A stretch of 64,000 nucleotides of DNA from Macrostomum hystrix (lineage: Eukaryota > Platyhelminthes > Macrostomidae). The notes below the pieces were generated by a model, which saw nothing but the letters and a program-made list of their open reading frames with translations, was not told the DNA's origin and did no database searches. How positions within the stretch are numbered: the first letter of the stretch is position 1; each line of letters opens with the position of its first letter. The translations under genes were made by a program, and so were the position numbers. The stretch is taken from assembly GCA_950097015.1 (NCBI GenBank), contig CATNEN010000034.1, positions 4,372,001-4,436,000 of the forward strand, given 5' to 3'. Of the stretch, positions 10,801-23,024 are shown one piece after another.

Positions 10801-11170
10801 CTCGTTCCTATTGACACTCGGGCTGTCATTTTGAAGGCAAGCCGCATTAATAAATAAACTCATTAATTCATTAATTATTCAAAGCTGTTCGCTTCTACTC
10901 AGGTTTGAGAATTAATAAAAATTTGCTTCGTTAATTTAGTGATGACAGAATTTGGGCAAGCAGTGATACTCGTAAGTAGCATAGAAAACAAAAATGGATT
11001 TTTAAATGATTTCGAAAAAATGTTCTTACAAATACTAAGATTTTACTGTATCTTGTTTTTTCTTATTTGCAGAGCGAAATGTGTTTGCGGTGAGCTGCAG
11101 GGTTGATGAAACTCGGTTCCGACTGGGTCGAAAAAAGGTGGTTGCGTCATCGAGTGCTCAGAGGCGCAGC
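10801..11170. other. unassigned DNA between globin genes
   Basis: AT-rich intergenic spacer 3' of the second globin. No gene-like content seen. Confidence 0.35.
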
Positions 11171-12304
11171 TCACAGACCGCGCTGAATGACGGGAATGAT
11201 GCCCTGCAGCAGCTTCACCCACACGGCCTTGTTGTCCAGGAAGGCCTCGCCCAGACGGCGCTCGAACACCACAGCCAGAACTGTGTTCAGGTCCTGCGGG
11301 TCATTGGGTCAGGGAGTGAGGACCGTGTGTTCAGGTCCTGCGGGTCATTGGGTCAGGGAGTGAGCACCGTGTGTTCAGGTCCTGCTGGTCATTGGGTCAG
11401 GGAGTGAGCACCGTGTGTTCAGGCACAAGCCACATACTTCAAAGTGCTGCATAGTCACATTGCGACCCTTGTGGGAGCTTCCAATGAGCTCCAGCGAGCT
11501 GGCGCACACCTCCATGTCGTCCAGGCTCTGAATGGCTCCGTCCAGGGTGTTGACTACGCGGAGGGCGTGGGCCTGCAGCCGGGGCATCTTCTCAAGCTCG
11601 GCGCGGCTTTTTCCTTTGAAGTCGCGAAACAGGTCCTGATGTTTCGGGAACATGTCGAACAGGCTGCGGGAAATCCGTCATTCGGTTCGTACACAGACAA
11701 GTGCAGCCTGCTCAGCTGTTCACAGACAAGTACAGCCAGCTCAGCTGTACACAGAGTCTGTACACATAGTCCGTAAACAGATTCTGTACACACACAAGCA
11801 CAGTCAGCTCAGCTGTACACAGAGTCTGTACACAGACAAGCAGTCAGCTCAGCTGTACACAGAGTCTGTACGGCCAGCTGATCCGTACACAGACAAGTAC
11901 AGCCAGCTCAGCAGTACACAGAGTCTGTACGGCCAGCTGATCCGTACACAGACAAGTACAGCCAGCTCATCTGTACACAGAGTCTGTACGGCCAGCTCAG
12001 ATGTACATAGAGTCTGTACACAGACAAGTACAGCCAGCTCAACAGTACACAGAGTCTGTACACACAAGAGTACAGCCAGCTCAGCTGTACAGAGTCTGTA
12101 CACACAAGAGTACAGCCAGCTCAGCTGTACAGAGTCTGTACACATGATATCCTAAAGACAGACAGACAGTTACTATGTCAGCATTTAGAATATTTTGTCA
12201 GCAAGTTCTCACGTCAAGAATATTTCCACACCCAGAGCCTTCTTGTCCTTTACAGCCTGGTTCCATCCCGCTAAAATGATCAGCTTCTCCTGGTCGGTCA
12301 GCAT
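11171..12304 (-). CDS. globin, paralog 2 (three exons, 146 aa)
   Basis: Exons are 12304-12213, 11663-11438 and 11293-11171, the same lengths (92, 226 and 123 nt) and intron phases (2 and 0) as paralog 1. Exon 1 has diverged (MLTDQEKLIILAGWNQAVKD against MLTPAEKKIILAGWSQAVKD), while exons 2 and 3 are nearly identical, suggesting a recent tandem duplication or gene conversion of the 3' part. CD1 Phe, E7 His, E11 Val and F8 His are kept. Intron 2 has only three copies of the 44-bp junction repeat against eleven in paralog 1. Intron 1 carries the same GTACACAGAGTCTGTACACA family as paralog 1 but with more and more varied copies. Cytoplasmic haem-based oxygen binding is inferred from the family. 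Confidence 0.93.
11291..11422. repeat. 44-bp minisatellite, 3 copies, globin 2 intron 2
   Basis: Same unit as at 8759-9242, again including the CCCGCAG acceptor and the first codons of exon 3. One copy has CTGCTGG for CTGCGGG, which changes CCCGCAG to CCAGCAG on the gene strand. Confidence 0.94.
11695..12150. repeat. minisatellite in globin 2 intron 1
   Basis: Irregular 33-48 bp units built on GTACACAGAGTCTGTAC, AAGTACAGCCAGCTCAGC and GGCCAGCTGATCC. The family is related to intron 1 of globin 1, but unit order and number differ. Confidence 0.92.
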
Positions 12305-12782
12305 GGCTTCTTCAGAATGTTTTTTGTATTACAAATTATTTTTTAGAAAACACAATAATCATTAAGCAGTGGTGGTCACTTTTATGTAAAAGCGACGATA
12401 TTAATTGTAGCTGCTCTACCATTGCTCTGAGTGTTACTGCAGTAAACAACCCAATATGACACAAGTCTACCTCTATTGGCCATCGCAATCAAAGTTCACA
12501 GCGGCAAAATTTGACTGAAAAAGCTTTTCTTAAGCAAAACACTTACAGAGACAAAAGATGATAAACAAGTCACCAGTTCAGAGCCCTAGTTATTTGTGAA
12601 GGTCAGGTTGCAATTTTTAGGTTAGCTTATGAGGTGAAAATTTTTATTTCTTGTCTCAAGCAAACAACTTACGCTCGTAATGGTTTGTAACATAGAACAA
12701 ACAGGAATTAGTCTGACGATAAGAGAAAATTGAATAGACAGGTAATGAGTGTGTTTTGCGTGTTTCCGAATTGTCAACATCG

Positions 12783-13050
12783 TCTATTTCACTGACTCCT
12801 GAGCACATATGCACACAGATACTGTACGCAGGCACACACACACAGGTGTGTACATCTGCCCTGACTTTCACATCGTCAGGCAGTGTACACTCCCACTGGG
12901 CCTTGGAGGTTAGCACTCGAAGGCGTTAATTGCACGACAAGCACCCAAGCCTTCTCTCCGCGGCTGCGGCCCAAATGAATGTGGCCTCGCCGCGGAATCG
13001 AGCTCACGACCTTGGTACGAGAGACGAACCTGTTAACCGCTCTGCTACTT
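12783..13050 (-). mobile_element. tRNA-derived SINE, family 1
   Basis: Read on the minus strand, it starts with a tRNA-like head: A box TAGCAGAGCGGTTAA and B box GTGAGCTCGATTCC. The body follows with GAGGCCACATTCATTTGG, CAGCCGCGGAGAGAAGGC, AGTGTACACTGCCTGACG and GGGCAGATGTACAC. A second copy sits in plus orientation at 28583-28905 in a VPS45 intron. Confidence 0.83.
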
Positions 13051-13054
13051 ATTA

Positions 13055-13400
13055 ACAGACTGTCTACCTGAAAGACACAGACTGTCTGCCTGAAAGACAC
13101 AGACTGTCTGCCTGAAAGACAGACTGTCTGCCTGAAGACAGACTGTCTACCTGAAAGACACAGACTGCCTAACTGAAAGACAGACTGTCTACCTGAAAGA
13201 CACAGACTGTCTACCTGAAAGACACAGACTGTCTACCTGAAAGACACAGACTGTCTACCTGAAAGACACAGACTGTCTACCTGAAAGACACAGACTGTCT
13301 GCCTGAAAGACAAAGACTGTCTACCTGAAAGACAAAGACTGTCTACCTGAAAGACACAGACTGTCTACCTGAAAGACACGGACTGTCTACTACCTGAAAG
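13055..13400. repeat. 22-bp minisatellite, GACTGTCTACCTGAAAGACACA
   Basis: About 15 tandem copies of a 20-22 bp unit with CTACCTG/CTGCCTG variation and 1-2 bp indels. It directly abuts the 5' (head) end of the SINE. Confidence 0.94.
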
Positions 13401-14160
13401 GCCTTCATGAAGTCATGTCCTGTCATGCTATGTCATGTAATGTCCCAATCTAGTTAATCGCAGCTACTTAAAATGCTATCCTTTTCCATGCTGTTTCGCC
13501 TTTCGGCATTGAGGAGTAGATTAAAATTTTTGTTGCAGGTTCATTTTTCCGAGTCAAGTTCATAAATGCATAACTGAATAGAATTTTTCGCATATAATAA
13601 TATCAGTAGGCTGTGATGCGAATATTTTTAAATGCAAGCGACATCAAAAATGAAAAAAAACATCAAACAAAGAATTCTTTTGCTCATTTTGGTTTTTTTA
13701 TATTCTGAAAGAAATTTATTTTCTCGTTTTTTTCCTGTAGCGATAAGTGCAAGAGGTATACGCTTATGATATCAATTATGTCATTCCATTTTTGTTGCTA
13801 GGCACTAAAGTAGATTACTGTAGAAGTCTAATAGAGAAATGCAAAATAATATAGCGCTATTTTTTTGTTCCACAATGTGACCTACTATTAATTGATCCTC
13901 GAAGGATGCTATATAGGAAACTAAAGACACAAGCTTTATGTTTAGTGTTTCTATTTGACACTCTACACTCTACAACATCAAAAGAAAATACACCAACAGA
14001 ATTAGCAATAGAATAACAAATGCTTGTGCGAGATGAAAAAGATGTGTGTTTTCCTAAGAAGAAAACAAAAGACAACAGAAAAAATTTTTTAGTTCAACAA
14101 GCCGAAATTTTAACTAAAATAATATGCGAAACAATAACTGTTTCAATTACTATCAAGCAG
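13401..14160. other. AT-rich intergenic DNA
   Basis: Nothing recognised. Strongly AT-rich, with several poly-A and poly-T runs. Confidence 0.4.
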
Positions 14161-14204
14161 TGAGAGTTGAAACAAATAGAAACAGCCAAAGTGAAAGTTC
14201 AAGC

Positions 14205-14978
14205 TAATGGAGAATCCCACTTGAGACTTCAAGCTACTGGGAAATCTCAAGAGCGACTTCAGCTACTGGGGAATCCCGAGAGAGACTTCAAGCTAATGGG
14301 GAATTTTAAGAGAGACTTCAAGCTACCGGGGAATCCCAAGAGAGACTTCAAGCTATCGGGGAAACCCGAGAGTTATTTCAAGCTACTGGGAATCTCCAAG
14401 AGAGACTTCAAGCTACTGGGAATCCCCAAGAGAGATTTAAAGCTACCGGGGAATCCCGAGAGTTATTTCAAGCTACTGGGAATCCCCAAGAGAGATTTAA
14501 AGCTACTGGGGAATCCTAAGAGTTATTTCAAGCTACTGGGAATCCCCAAGAGAGATTTAAAGCTACTGGGAATCCCCAAGAGAGATTTAAAGCTACTGGG
14601 GAATCCTAAGAGTTATTTCAAGCTACTGGGAATCCCAAGAGAGATTTAAAGTTACTGGGGAATCCCAAGAGTTATTTCAAGCTACTGGGAATCCCCAAGA
14701 GAGATTTAAAACTACTGGGGAATCCTAAGAGTTATTTCAAGCTACTGGAAATCCCCAAGAGAGATTTAAAGCTACTGGGGAATCCCAAGAGTTATTTCAA
14801 GCTACTGGGAATCCCCAAGAGAGATTTAAAGCTACTGGGGAATCTCAAGAGTTATTTCAAGCTACTGGGAATCCCCAAGAGAGATTTAAAGCTACTGGGG
14901 AATCCCAAGAGTTATTTCAAGCTACTGGGAATCCCCAAGAGAGATTTAAAGCTACTGGGGAATCTCAAGAGAAAATTC
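14205..14978. repeat. 30-bp minisatellite with 60-bp higher-order structure
   Basis: The unit begins AAGCTACTGGGAATCCCCAA and ends GAGAGATTTA, 30 bp. From about 14430 two unit types alternate (GAGAGATTTAAA and GAGTTATTTCAA), giving a 60-bp higher-order repeat. The 5' part is open on the plus strand as a repetitive 161-residue frame (LLGIPKRDFK). That frame is closed by a 1-bp deletion near 14635, so coding is unlikely. Confidence 0.94.
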
Positions 14979-15707
14979 AAGCTATTGTTTTTCGAAAAGT
15001 TTTCATAATAGCTATAAAATGTGCCAAATCTCAAAACGAATATACAGGTGATTGAAATTGGCTTGCTATACGGGCATCAAAATAGCGGACAAAAAGAGAG
15101 TTTTTAATAAACATAAAATTTGCAGGAATATTCAGTAGGACGTCAAAGCCATGCACAGATAAACGGTGGGAGTAACTATAGTCGCTACTACCATAGATAG
15201 CCAGGCACTCTTTGCTCAGGGGATACCTTCGGACTGAGTCGTACACTTTTTGCAACCTTGGTAACGAGGATGCTTTGAAATGATCATCTGTCACTGAAAT
15301 TTATTCATCAATAAAAGTACAAGGTGGTATTTCATCCACAGTTTTCTTTTTTTTCTGTATCCCAGAGCAATTTTACATGTTCTTGTCACCGGGGTCTTCG
15401 ACAAGAATCGCTGAATGTATCAACGATGCTGAGGTCGGACGGCTTTGAAAGTAAGTTAATCTTGAAGGGTGGAAAATTTTACCCATATGGTAATTTGTCA
15501 TTCGGTTTGGGAGCTATCGCGAAGTAGTCAGTGGGTATTTGAAATAACCCCGTAGTCTCTCACATGTAAATAGCGAGAAGCTAAACATCTAACCCGGCCC
15601 GTCAGGTTCCTCAGGGCTACGAGAAAAGCCAGTTTTTTCCCAAGCAAAGGGCTACAGACCTCCCTGCCTCAGGGATTAGCGGAAAGTCAAATCCCAAGCT
15701 GCGGGGC

Positions 15708-18700
15708 CTATTGGACTGCTGGCATGCGCTTAGCTGGGTTCTCCTCGCCGGAGCCGACGGCCGGTGACTGCGACGGACGCTTCCTGACGCCGCCGACGCC
15801 TTCGCCACCAACGCCGCCGCCGCGCACAATGGGCCTTGACGTCATGGCCGCGGCACCGTCGCCGGCCTGATCAGCTGTGAAATCTTCATCAACCAGCGGC
15901 TGGCCGGGCATCCAGTTGGCCAGGTAGTTCTTGGCCGGCTCGCGAGCCGAGGCATCGGCGGAGCGACCCGCCTGCTGCTGCTGCTGCTGCTGGCACTCAC
16001 GCTCCAACAGCTGGCTCAGCTCGGACAGCATCTGGCTGTCGTTGAACCAGCGATGCGTGCACACGGACCGCATGCTAGGCCTCTGGTCTGGCTTGACAAC
16101 CAGCATGCGCTTGACTAGGTCGACGGCGTCCTGGTCAACATTTCTCCAGTGCTCTTTAGGGAAGGTCACGTGACCGCCTAGGATTTGCGCCTGCAGGTCG
16201 TAGTCTTTGCGCTCCTCGGTGAATGGCGGATAGCCGGCCAGGCTGCGGGTCAGGGGGTTCATTCAAGCAGTGGAATTTACACCTGACGGCTTATCTGATT
16301 TGGGATTGCAATCCGTGGATCCATGGGATTTTAACAAGAATTCAACATTTAACTATGTGGTTTAAATGTTTGTTTCAACATTTAACAAACCGAGGATCTG
16401 AGGATAGTTGGGATTTCAAAATGAGGATCTGAGTATAGTTGGGATTTCAAACTGAGGATCTGGGGATAGTTGGGATTTCAAACTGAGGATCTGAGGGTAG
16501 TTGGGATTTCAAACTGAGGATCTGAGGGTAGTTGGGATTTCAAACTGAGGATCTGGGGATAGTTGGGATTTCAAACTGAGGATCTGAGAATAGTTGGGAT
16601 TTCAAACTGAGGATCTGAGAATAGTTGGGATTTCATACTCAGGATCTGAGAATAGTTGGGATTTCAAAATGAGGATCTTTGTATAGTTGGGATTTCAAAC
16701 GGGATCTGAGGACAGTTGGGATTTCAAACTGAGGATCTGCGGATAGTTTTGGGATATCTAAGCTGACGATCTGAGGACAGTTGGGATTTCAAACTGAGGA
16801 CCTGAGGATAGTGTTGGGATTTCAAACTGGGGATCTGAGGATAGTTTTGAGATTTCAAACTGGGGATATGGGGATAGTAGGGATTTGAAATCGTGCATTT
16901 AAGCCACAGAATACTCACCAAATAAAGAAGATAACTCCCAATGACCAGACGTCCACCTTGTTGGTGTAGGGCTGGCCATTGCTGAGCATGATCTCAGGAG
17001 CCAAATAGCACTGGGTGCCGCAGAAGGTGCGCAGATGGGTTTCACTGGAAACCAGTTTGGAGACTCCGAAATCAGCCAGCTTGACCAGAGTCTTGTTTTG
17101 CCCGGCCTCCTTTAGTAGAAAATTCTCCGGCTAAAATAAATTTAAGAGTACATTTTTATGCCTACTTATACTCGCCATAAAAGTAGGATTATCAGGATTA
17201 CCTTTAAGTCTCGGTGTGTGATGCCCTGCTCATGTAGGTGCTGCAATGGACAGAGGAGGCGGATTAATTTGCAGATTCTAAATCATACAGATCATTGCTA
17301 CACTAGCTAACTGCTTAGACTCACCTTCACAGCCTGGGCCATCTGGTAGCACAGAAGTTTGGCTGTAGCATTTTCAAATCCGCTTCGATTCGGTTGCTCT
17401 ATTATGCGATCGAACAGCTCGCCACCCTCAGCTCTGAAATTGCAGCTGGACAATATTGAAAACAGCAATCTACCCAGTTTATTCCATAGACTAGCCATTC
17501 TTCTCCATAGACTAGCCATTCTTCTCCATAGACTAACCATTCTTCTCCATAGACTAGCCATTCTTCTCCATAGACTAGCCATTCTTATCCATAGACTAGC
17601 CATTCTATTCCATAGACTAGCAATTCTACTCCATAGACTAGCCATTCTACTCCATAGACTAGCCATTCTACTCCATAGACTAGCAATTCTACTCCATAGA
17701 CTAGCCATTCTTCTCCATAGACTAGCCATTCTATTCCATAGACTAGCCATTCTATTCCATAGACTAGCCATTCTTCTCCATAGACTAGCAATTCTACTCC
17801 ATAGACTAGCCATTCTTCTCCATAGACTAGCCATTCTATTCCATAGACTAGCCATTCTTCTCCATAGACTAGCCATTCTATTCCATAGACTAGCCATTCT
17901 TCTCCATAGACTAGCCATTCTATTCCATAGACTAGCCATTCTATTCCATAGACTAGCCATTCTTCTCCATAGACTAGCCATTCTACTCCATTGACTAGCA
18001 ATTCTATTCCATAGACTAGCCATTCTATTCCATAGACTAGCCATTCTATTCCATAGACTAGCAATTCTACTCCATTGACTAGCCATTCTATTCCATAGAC
18101 TAGCCATTCTATTCCATAGACTAGCCATTCTATTCCATAGACTAGCCATTCTTCTCCATAGACTAGCCATTCTACTCCATTGACTAGCAATTCTATTCCA
18201 TAGACTAGCCATTCTATTCCATAGACTAGCCATTCTATTCCATAGACTAGCAATTCTACTCCATTGACTAGCCATTCTATTCCATAGACTAGCCATTCTA
18301 TTCCATAGACTAGCCATTCTATTCCATAGACTAGCCATTCTTCTCCATAGACTAGCCATTCTACTCCATTGACTAGCCATTCTTATCCAGAGACTAACCA
18401 TTCTACTCCATTGACTAGCCATTCTTATCCAGAGACTAACCATTCTACTCCATTGACTAGCCATTCTTCTCCATAGACTAGCCATTCTTCTCCATAGACT
18501 AGCCATTCTATTCCATAGACTAGCCATTCTATTCCATAGACTAGCCATTCTACTCCATAGACTAGCCATTCTATTCCATAGACTAGCCATTCTATTCCAT
18601 AGACTAGCCATTCTTCTCCATAGACTAGCCATTCTATTCCATAGACTAGCCATTCTATTCTCTTGACATCCTTGACATGCTATCAAGCGCTCACAGACCC

Positions 18701-21700
18701 AACAAGCTCACAATTCCAAGATGAGAAACACCCTGTCGTCGGCTTCAATAAAGCGTTCTATGCGCACAACATTGGGGTGGTTGAGGCGCTGCAGAATGGT
18801 CACCTCGCGACGGATGCTCTCGTCCGCCGTTAAGCCGGCAGGCAGAGAAAGCGACTTCTTGCTCAGAATTTTCATTGCGTAGCGGTGACAGGTGCCCGTC
18901 TCGAACACCAGCTTCACCTCGCCGAAAGCACCGCTAATTAAATTAGAAAGGACAAACTGAAGTTGTCGATTTGGGAAGGGAAATGGCAGATCACACACAC
19001 TGGGAAGGGGAAATGGCAGATCACACACACACTGGGAAGGGGAAATGGCAGATCACACACACACTGGGAAGGGGAAATGGCAGATCACACACACTGGGAA
19101 GGGGAAATGGCAGATCACACACACACTGGGAAGGGGAAATGGTAGATAATACACACACTGGGAAGGGGAAATAGCAGATCACACACACACTGGGAAGGGG
19201 AAATGGCAGATCACACACACTGGGAAGGGGAAATGGCAGATCACAATGGGAAGGGGAAATGGTAGATAATACACACACTGGGAAGGGGAAATAACAGATA
19301 ATACACACTGGGAAGGGGAAATGGCAGATCACACACACACTGGGAAGGGGAAATGGCAGATAATACACACTGGGAAGGGGAAATGGCAGATAATACACAC
19401 TGGGTAGGGGAAATGGCAGATCACACACACACTGGGAAGGGGAAATGGCAGATAATACACACACTGGGAAGGGGAAATGGTAGATCACACACACACTGGG
19501 AAGGGGAAATGGCAGATAATACACACACTGGGAAGGGGAAATGGCAGATAATACACACTGGGAAGGGGAAATGGCAGATCACACACACTGGGAAGGGGAA
19601 ATGGCAGATCACACACACTGGGAAGGGGAAATGGCAGATCACAATGGGAAGGGGAAATGGTAGATAATACACACACTGGGAAGGGGAAATGGTAGATAAT
19701 ACACACACTGGGAAGGGGAAATGGCAGATAATACACACACTGGGAAGGGGAAATGGCAGATAATACACACACTGGGAAGGGGAAATGGCAGATCACACAC
19801 ACACTGGGAAGGGGAAATGGCAGATAATACACACTGGGAAGGGGAAATGGCAGATAATACACACTGGGTAGGGGAAATGGCAGATCACACACACACTGGG
19901 AAGGGGAAATGGCAGATAATACACACACTGGGAAGGGGAAATGGTAGATCACACACACACTGGGAAGGGGAAATGGCAGATAATACACACACTGGGAAGG
20001 GGAAATGGCAGATAATACACACTGGGAAGGGGAAATGGCAGATCACACACACTGGGAAGGGGAAATGGCAGATCACACACACTGGGAAGGGGAAATGGCA
20101 GATCACAATGGGAAGGGGAAATGGTAGATAATACACACACTGGGAAGGGGAAATGGTAGATAATACACACACTGGGAAGGGGAAATGGCAGATAATACAC
20201 ACACTGGGAAGGGGAAATGGCAGATAATACACACACTGGGAAGGGGAAATGGTAGATAATACACACACTGGGAAGGGGAAATGGCAGATAATACACACAC
20301 TGGGAAGGGGAAATGGCAGATAATACACACTGGGAAGGGGAAATGGCAGATCACACACACACTGGGAAGGGGAAATGGCAGATAATACACACACTGGGAA
20401 GGGGAAATGGTAGATCACACACACACTGGGAAGGGGAAATGGCAGATAATACACACACTGGGAAGGGGAAATGGCAGATCACACACACTGGGAAGGGGAA
20501 ATGGCAGATAATACACACACTGGGAAGGGGAAATGGCAGATCACAATGGGAAGGGGAAATGGTAGATAATACACACACTGGGAAGGGGAAATGGCAGATA
20601 ATACACACTCTGGGAAGGGGAAATGGTAGATAATGCACACACTGGGAAGGGGAAATGGCAGATAATACACACACTGGGAAGGGGAAATGGCAGATAATAC
20701 ACACACTGGGAAGGGGAAATGGCAGATAATACACACTCTGGGAAGGGGAAATGGTAGATAATACACACTCTGGGAAGGGGAAATGGTAGATAATACACAC
20801 ACTGGGAAGGGGAAATGGCAGATAATACACACACTGGGAAGGGGAAATGGTAGATCACAATGGGAAGGGGAAATTGCAGATCACACACACTGGGAAAAGT
20901 GAATGTTGTTTCGGAGTTAGAAGAGAAACTTTTGTTGAGCAAAACTGGGTTAAGTAAAAAAACAGGATTAGCTGATTTGGCTGATATTTGGCTGATAACA
21001 GACTGGGCTGAAGGCCACTTACTTTCCAAGAGTCTTGCCCACAGTGTAGTGCTCAGTGACGCTAGCCGGAAACTGCTTCTGCACAATGGCATCGAACTCA
21101 ACGTAGGTCCAGGCCTTATTAGTGGCGAATGCTAAAGAAATCTCGTCATTGTTAGTTAGCACCCGCGACTTGGAACGGCCTGCGCATTCCGGGTGAAGTT
21201 GAAAAAAAAACAATTTGCTTATAATACGACTCAACGCGAAAAACAAGTAGGAAAAAACACCACTAGAAAACTTACCGATTTTTTTACCGTTAACAAATGT
21301 TCCATTGCTGCTCACATCTTTAATTTGAGTATGAAATGATCCGTCATTGGCCTTGACCTAAATGAAAACATGCAAAAATTTAGCAAGTACCAAATATAAT
21401 GAAGCTTAGAGCAATATCAATATTCGCAAAAGTGCATGACAAATCTTACCCTCTTAATTTTGAGATGCTCCTGAGAATAGTTGAGCATGAAAGGATCGTT
21501 AGCGTTAATCAGCGGGTGGCTGCAGCCAGCGTTCCTGCCAATCACCACCTCTTCATCGTCTTTCAGATCTGAAATTTGCGATTGAAGACTATTAGTTAGA
21601 CAGAAAATAGGTAGTAATTTTATAAAGTAGAAACAATTCATTAAAATATCATGCTTACGCTCGTAGTTAACTCAGACTCAAAGTCAGCTCAGACTCCTCA

Positions 21701-22754
21701 GACTACTCAAACTCACCAGTACCTCAGACTACTCAAACTCACCATTTCGTCACACCATTCAGACTCACCAGTTCATCATCAGACTGCTCAAACTCACTAG
21801 TTCCTCAGACTACTCAAACTCACCAGTTCCTCAGACTACTCCAATTCACCAGTTCCTCACACTACTCAAACTCACCAGTTCCTCAGACTACTCAAACTCA
21901 CCAGTTCCTCAGACTACTCTAATTCACCAGTTCCTCAGACTACTCAAACTCACCAGTTCCTCAGACTACTCAAACTCACCAGTTCCTCAGACTACTCAAA
22001 CTCACCAGTTCCTCAGACTACTCAAACTCACCAGTTCCTCAGACTACTCAAACTCACCAGTTCCTCAGACTACTCCAATTCACCAGTTCCTCACACTACT
22101 CAAACTCACCAGTTCCTCAGACTACTCAAACTCACCAGTTCCTCAGACTACTCAAACTCACTAGTTCCTCAGACTACTCAAACTCACCAGTTCCTCAGAC
22201 TACTCCAATTCACCAGTTCCTCACACTACTCAAACTCACCAGTTCCTCAGACTACTCAAACTCACCAGTTCCTCAGACTACTCAAACTCACCAGTTCCTC
22301 AGACTACTCAAACTCACCAGTTCCTCAGACTACTCAAACTCACCAGTTCCTCAGACTACTCCAATTCACCAGTTCCTCACACTACTCAAACTCACCAGTT
22401 CCTCAGACTACTCAAACTCACCAGTTCCTCAGACTACTCAAACTCACCAGTTCCTCAGACTACTCAAACTCACCAGTTCCTCAGACTACTCAAACTCACC
22501 AGTTCCTCAGACTACTCCAATTCACCAGTTCCTCAGACTACTCCAATTCACCAGTTCCTCAGACTACTCCAATTCACCAGTTCCTCAGACTACTCAAACT
22601 ACAGTATGTCTGACTCACAGATATTCTGAAAATGATTTCGCAGGCTAAACAGACGGCCATAGCAATCTGGCGGTGTAGCCATTGTCTGATCTTCGTTCTG
22701 ATCGGCTTCAAAATCATCCTCAACCGCTTGGGTGCCGACGATTGGAGCAGACAT
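15708..22754 (-). CDS. chek2: checkpoint kinase 2 (FHA domain plus Ser/Thr kinase), nine coding exons
   Basis: Exons: 22754-22619, 21568-21450, 21357-21276, 21179-21023, 18933-18712, 17433-17325, 17240-17202, 17130-16919 and 16242-15708. All phases join, giving 536 residues (human CHK2 has 543). Residues about 46-135 form an FHA domain (VIGRNAG, SSNGTFVNGKKIG). The kinase runs from about 158 to 425: glycine loop GNGAFGEV, YAMKIL lysine, HRDLKPEN catalytic loop, DFGVSK, LAPEI. The FHA-kinase order is diagnostic of Chk2/RAD53-type DNA-damage kinases acting downstream of ATM in the nucleus. The N-terminal region before the FHA is short, with one TQ (GTQ) instead of a rich SQ/TQ cluster. The tail has a Q6 run and a basic RKRP...AKRMP signal, probably nuclear localisation. 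A TTTTATTTTCAG acceptor lies 3 nt before the ATG. Confidence 0.95.
16380..16875. repeat. 31-bp minisatellite in chek2 intron 8
   Basis: Tandem GAGGATCTGAGGATAGTTGG plus GATTTCAAACT, about 31 bp, some 15 copies. In gene sense each unit contains AACTATCCTCAG, a pyrimidine-rich YAG motif. Confidence 0.94.
17470..18660. repeat. 21-bp minisatellite in chek2 intron 5
   Basis: About 57 copies of TTCTATTCCATAGACTAGCC with one extra base, 21 bp. Variants are TTCTC, TACTC and TTATCC, plus an ATTGACTAG type. Higher-order blocks recur (compare 17985-18190 with 18170-18375). The 459- and 222-residue open frames across it are artefacts of a period divisible by 3. Confidence 0.96.
18965..20890. repeat. about 30-bp minisatellite in chek2 intron 4
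   Basis: More than 60 copies of ACTGGGAAGGGGAAATGGCA followed by GATCACACAC or GATAATACAC, with CA-number variation. Large segments are duplicated (19350-19660 against 19815-20125). In gene sense each unit contains TTTCCCCTTCCCAG, a strong polypyrimidine-AG match to a 3' splice site. Confidence 0.96.
21665..22605. repeat. 26-bp minisatellite in chek2 intron 1
   Basis: About 35 copies of CAGTTCCTCAGACTACTCAA plus ACTCAC. In gene sense the unit begins GTGAGTTTGAG right after CTG, so most copies present a perfect GTGAGT donor hexamer. The real exon 1 donor (ATCT|GTGAGT) lies immediately beside the array. Confidence 0.95.
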
Positions 22755-22902
22755 TTCCTGAAAATAAAAGCAATATCATCGATTGTTCGTGTATAGCATG
22801 TAAAAAATTGACACTTAAGTACCTACACATTCTGATCATAATTTAAAACACAACAACAAAGCAAAAAAAATATTTTCGAAGAATTTAAATGCATATTTAC
22901 TG

Positions 22903-22908
22903 ATTTAT
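22903..22908 (-). terminator. candidate polyadenylation signal AATAAA for the methyltransferase gene
   Basis: AATAAA on the minus strand, beyond the 33-bp array that follows the stop codon at 23803. It is the nearest such signal. Poly(A) usage is inferred only. Confidence 0.35.
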
Positions 22909-23024
22909 TTGCAGACTATTATTGAGGCACGAAAAGTTAATAAGCATCTGATGACTAACTTTAGGCGCAATTGATACAAAACAAAACTACATAGAATAAG
23001 CGAAATTATATGCAGTGAGAAAGC

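Noticed and set aside
14167-14649. 161-residue LLGIPKRDFK-repeat protein
   Set aside because: The frame is lost by a 1-bp deletion while the array continues; no selection for coding is visible.
15031-15294. 87-residue minus frame downstream of chek2
   Set aside because: No recognisable domain and no supporting start or splice context; probably chance.
17307-18686. 459-residue RMASLWN-repeat protein
   Set aside because: The 21-bp intronic array of chek2 happens to be in frame; it overlaps a real chek2 exon in a different reading.
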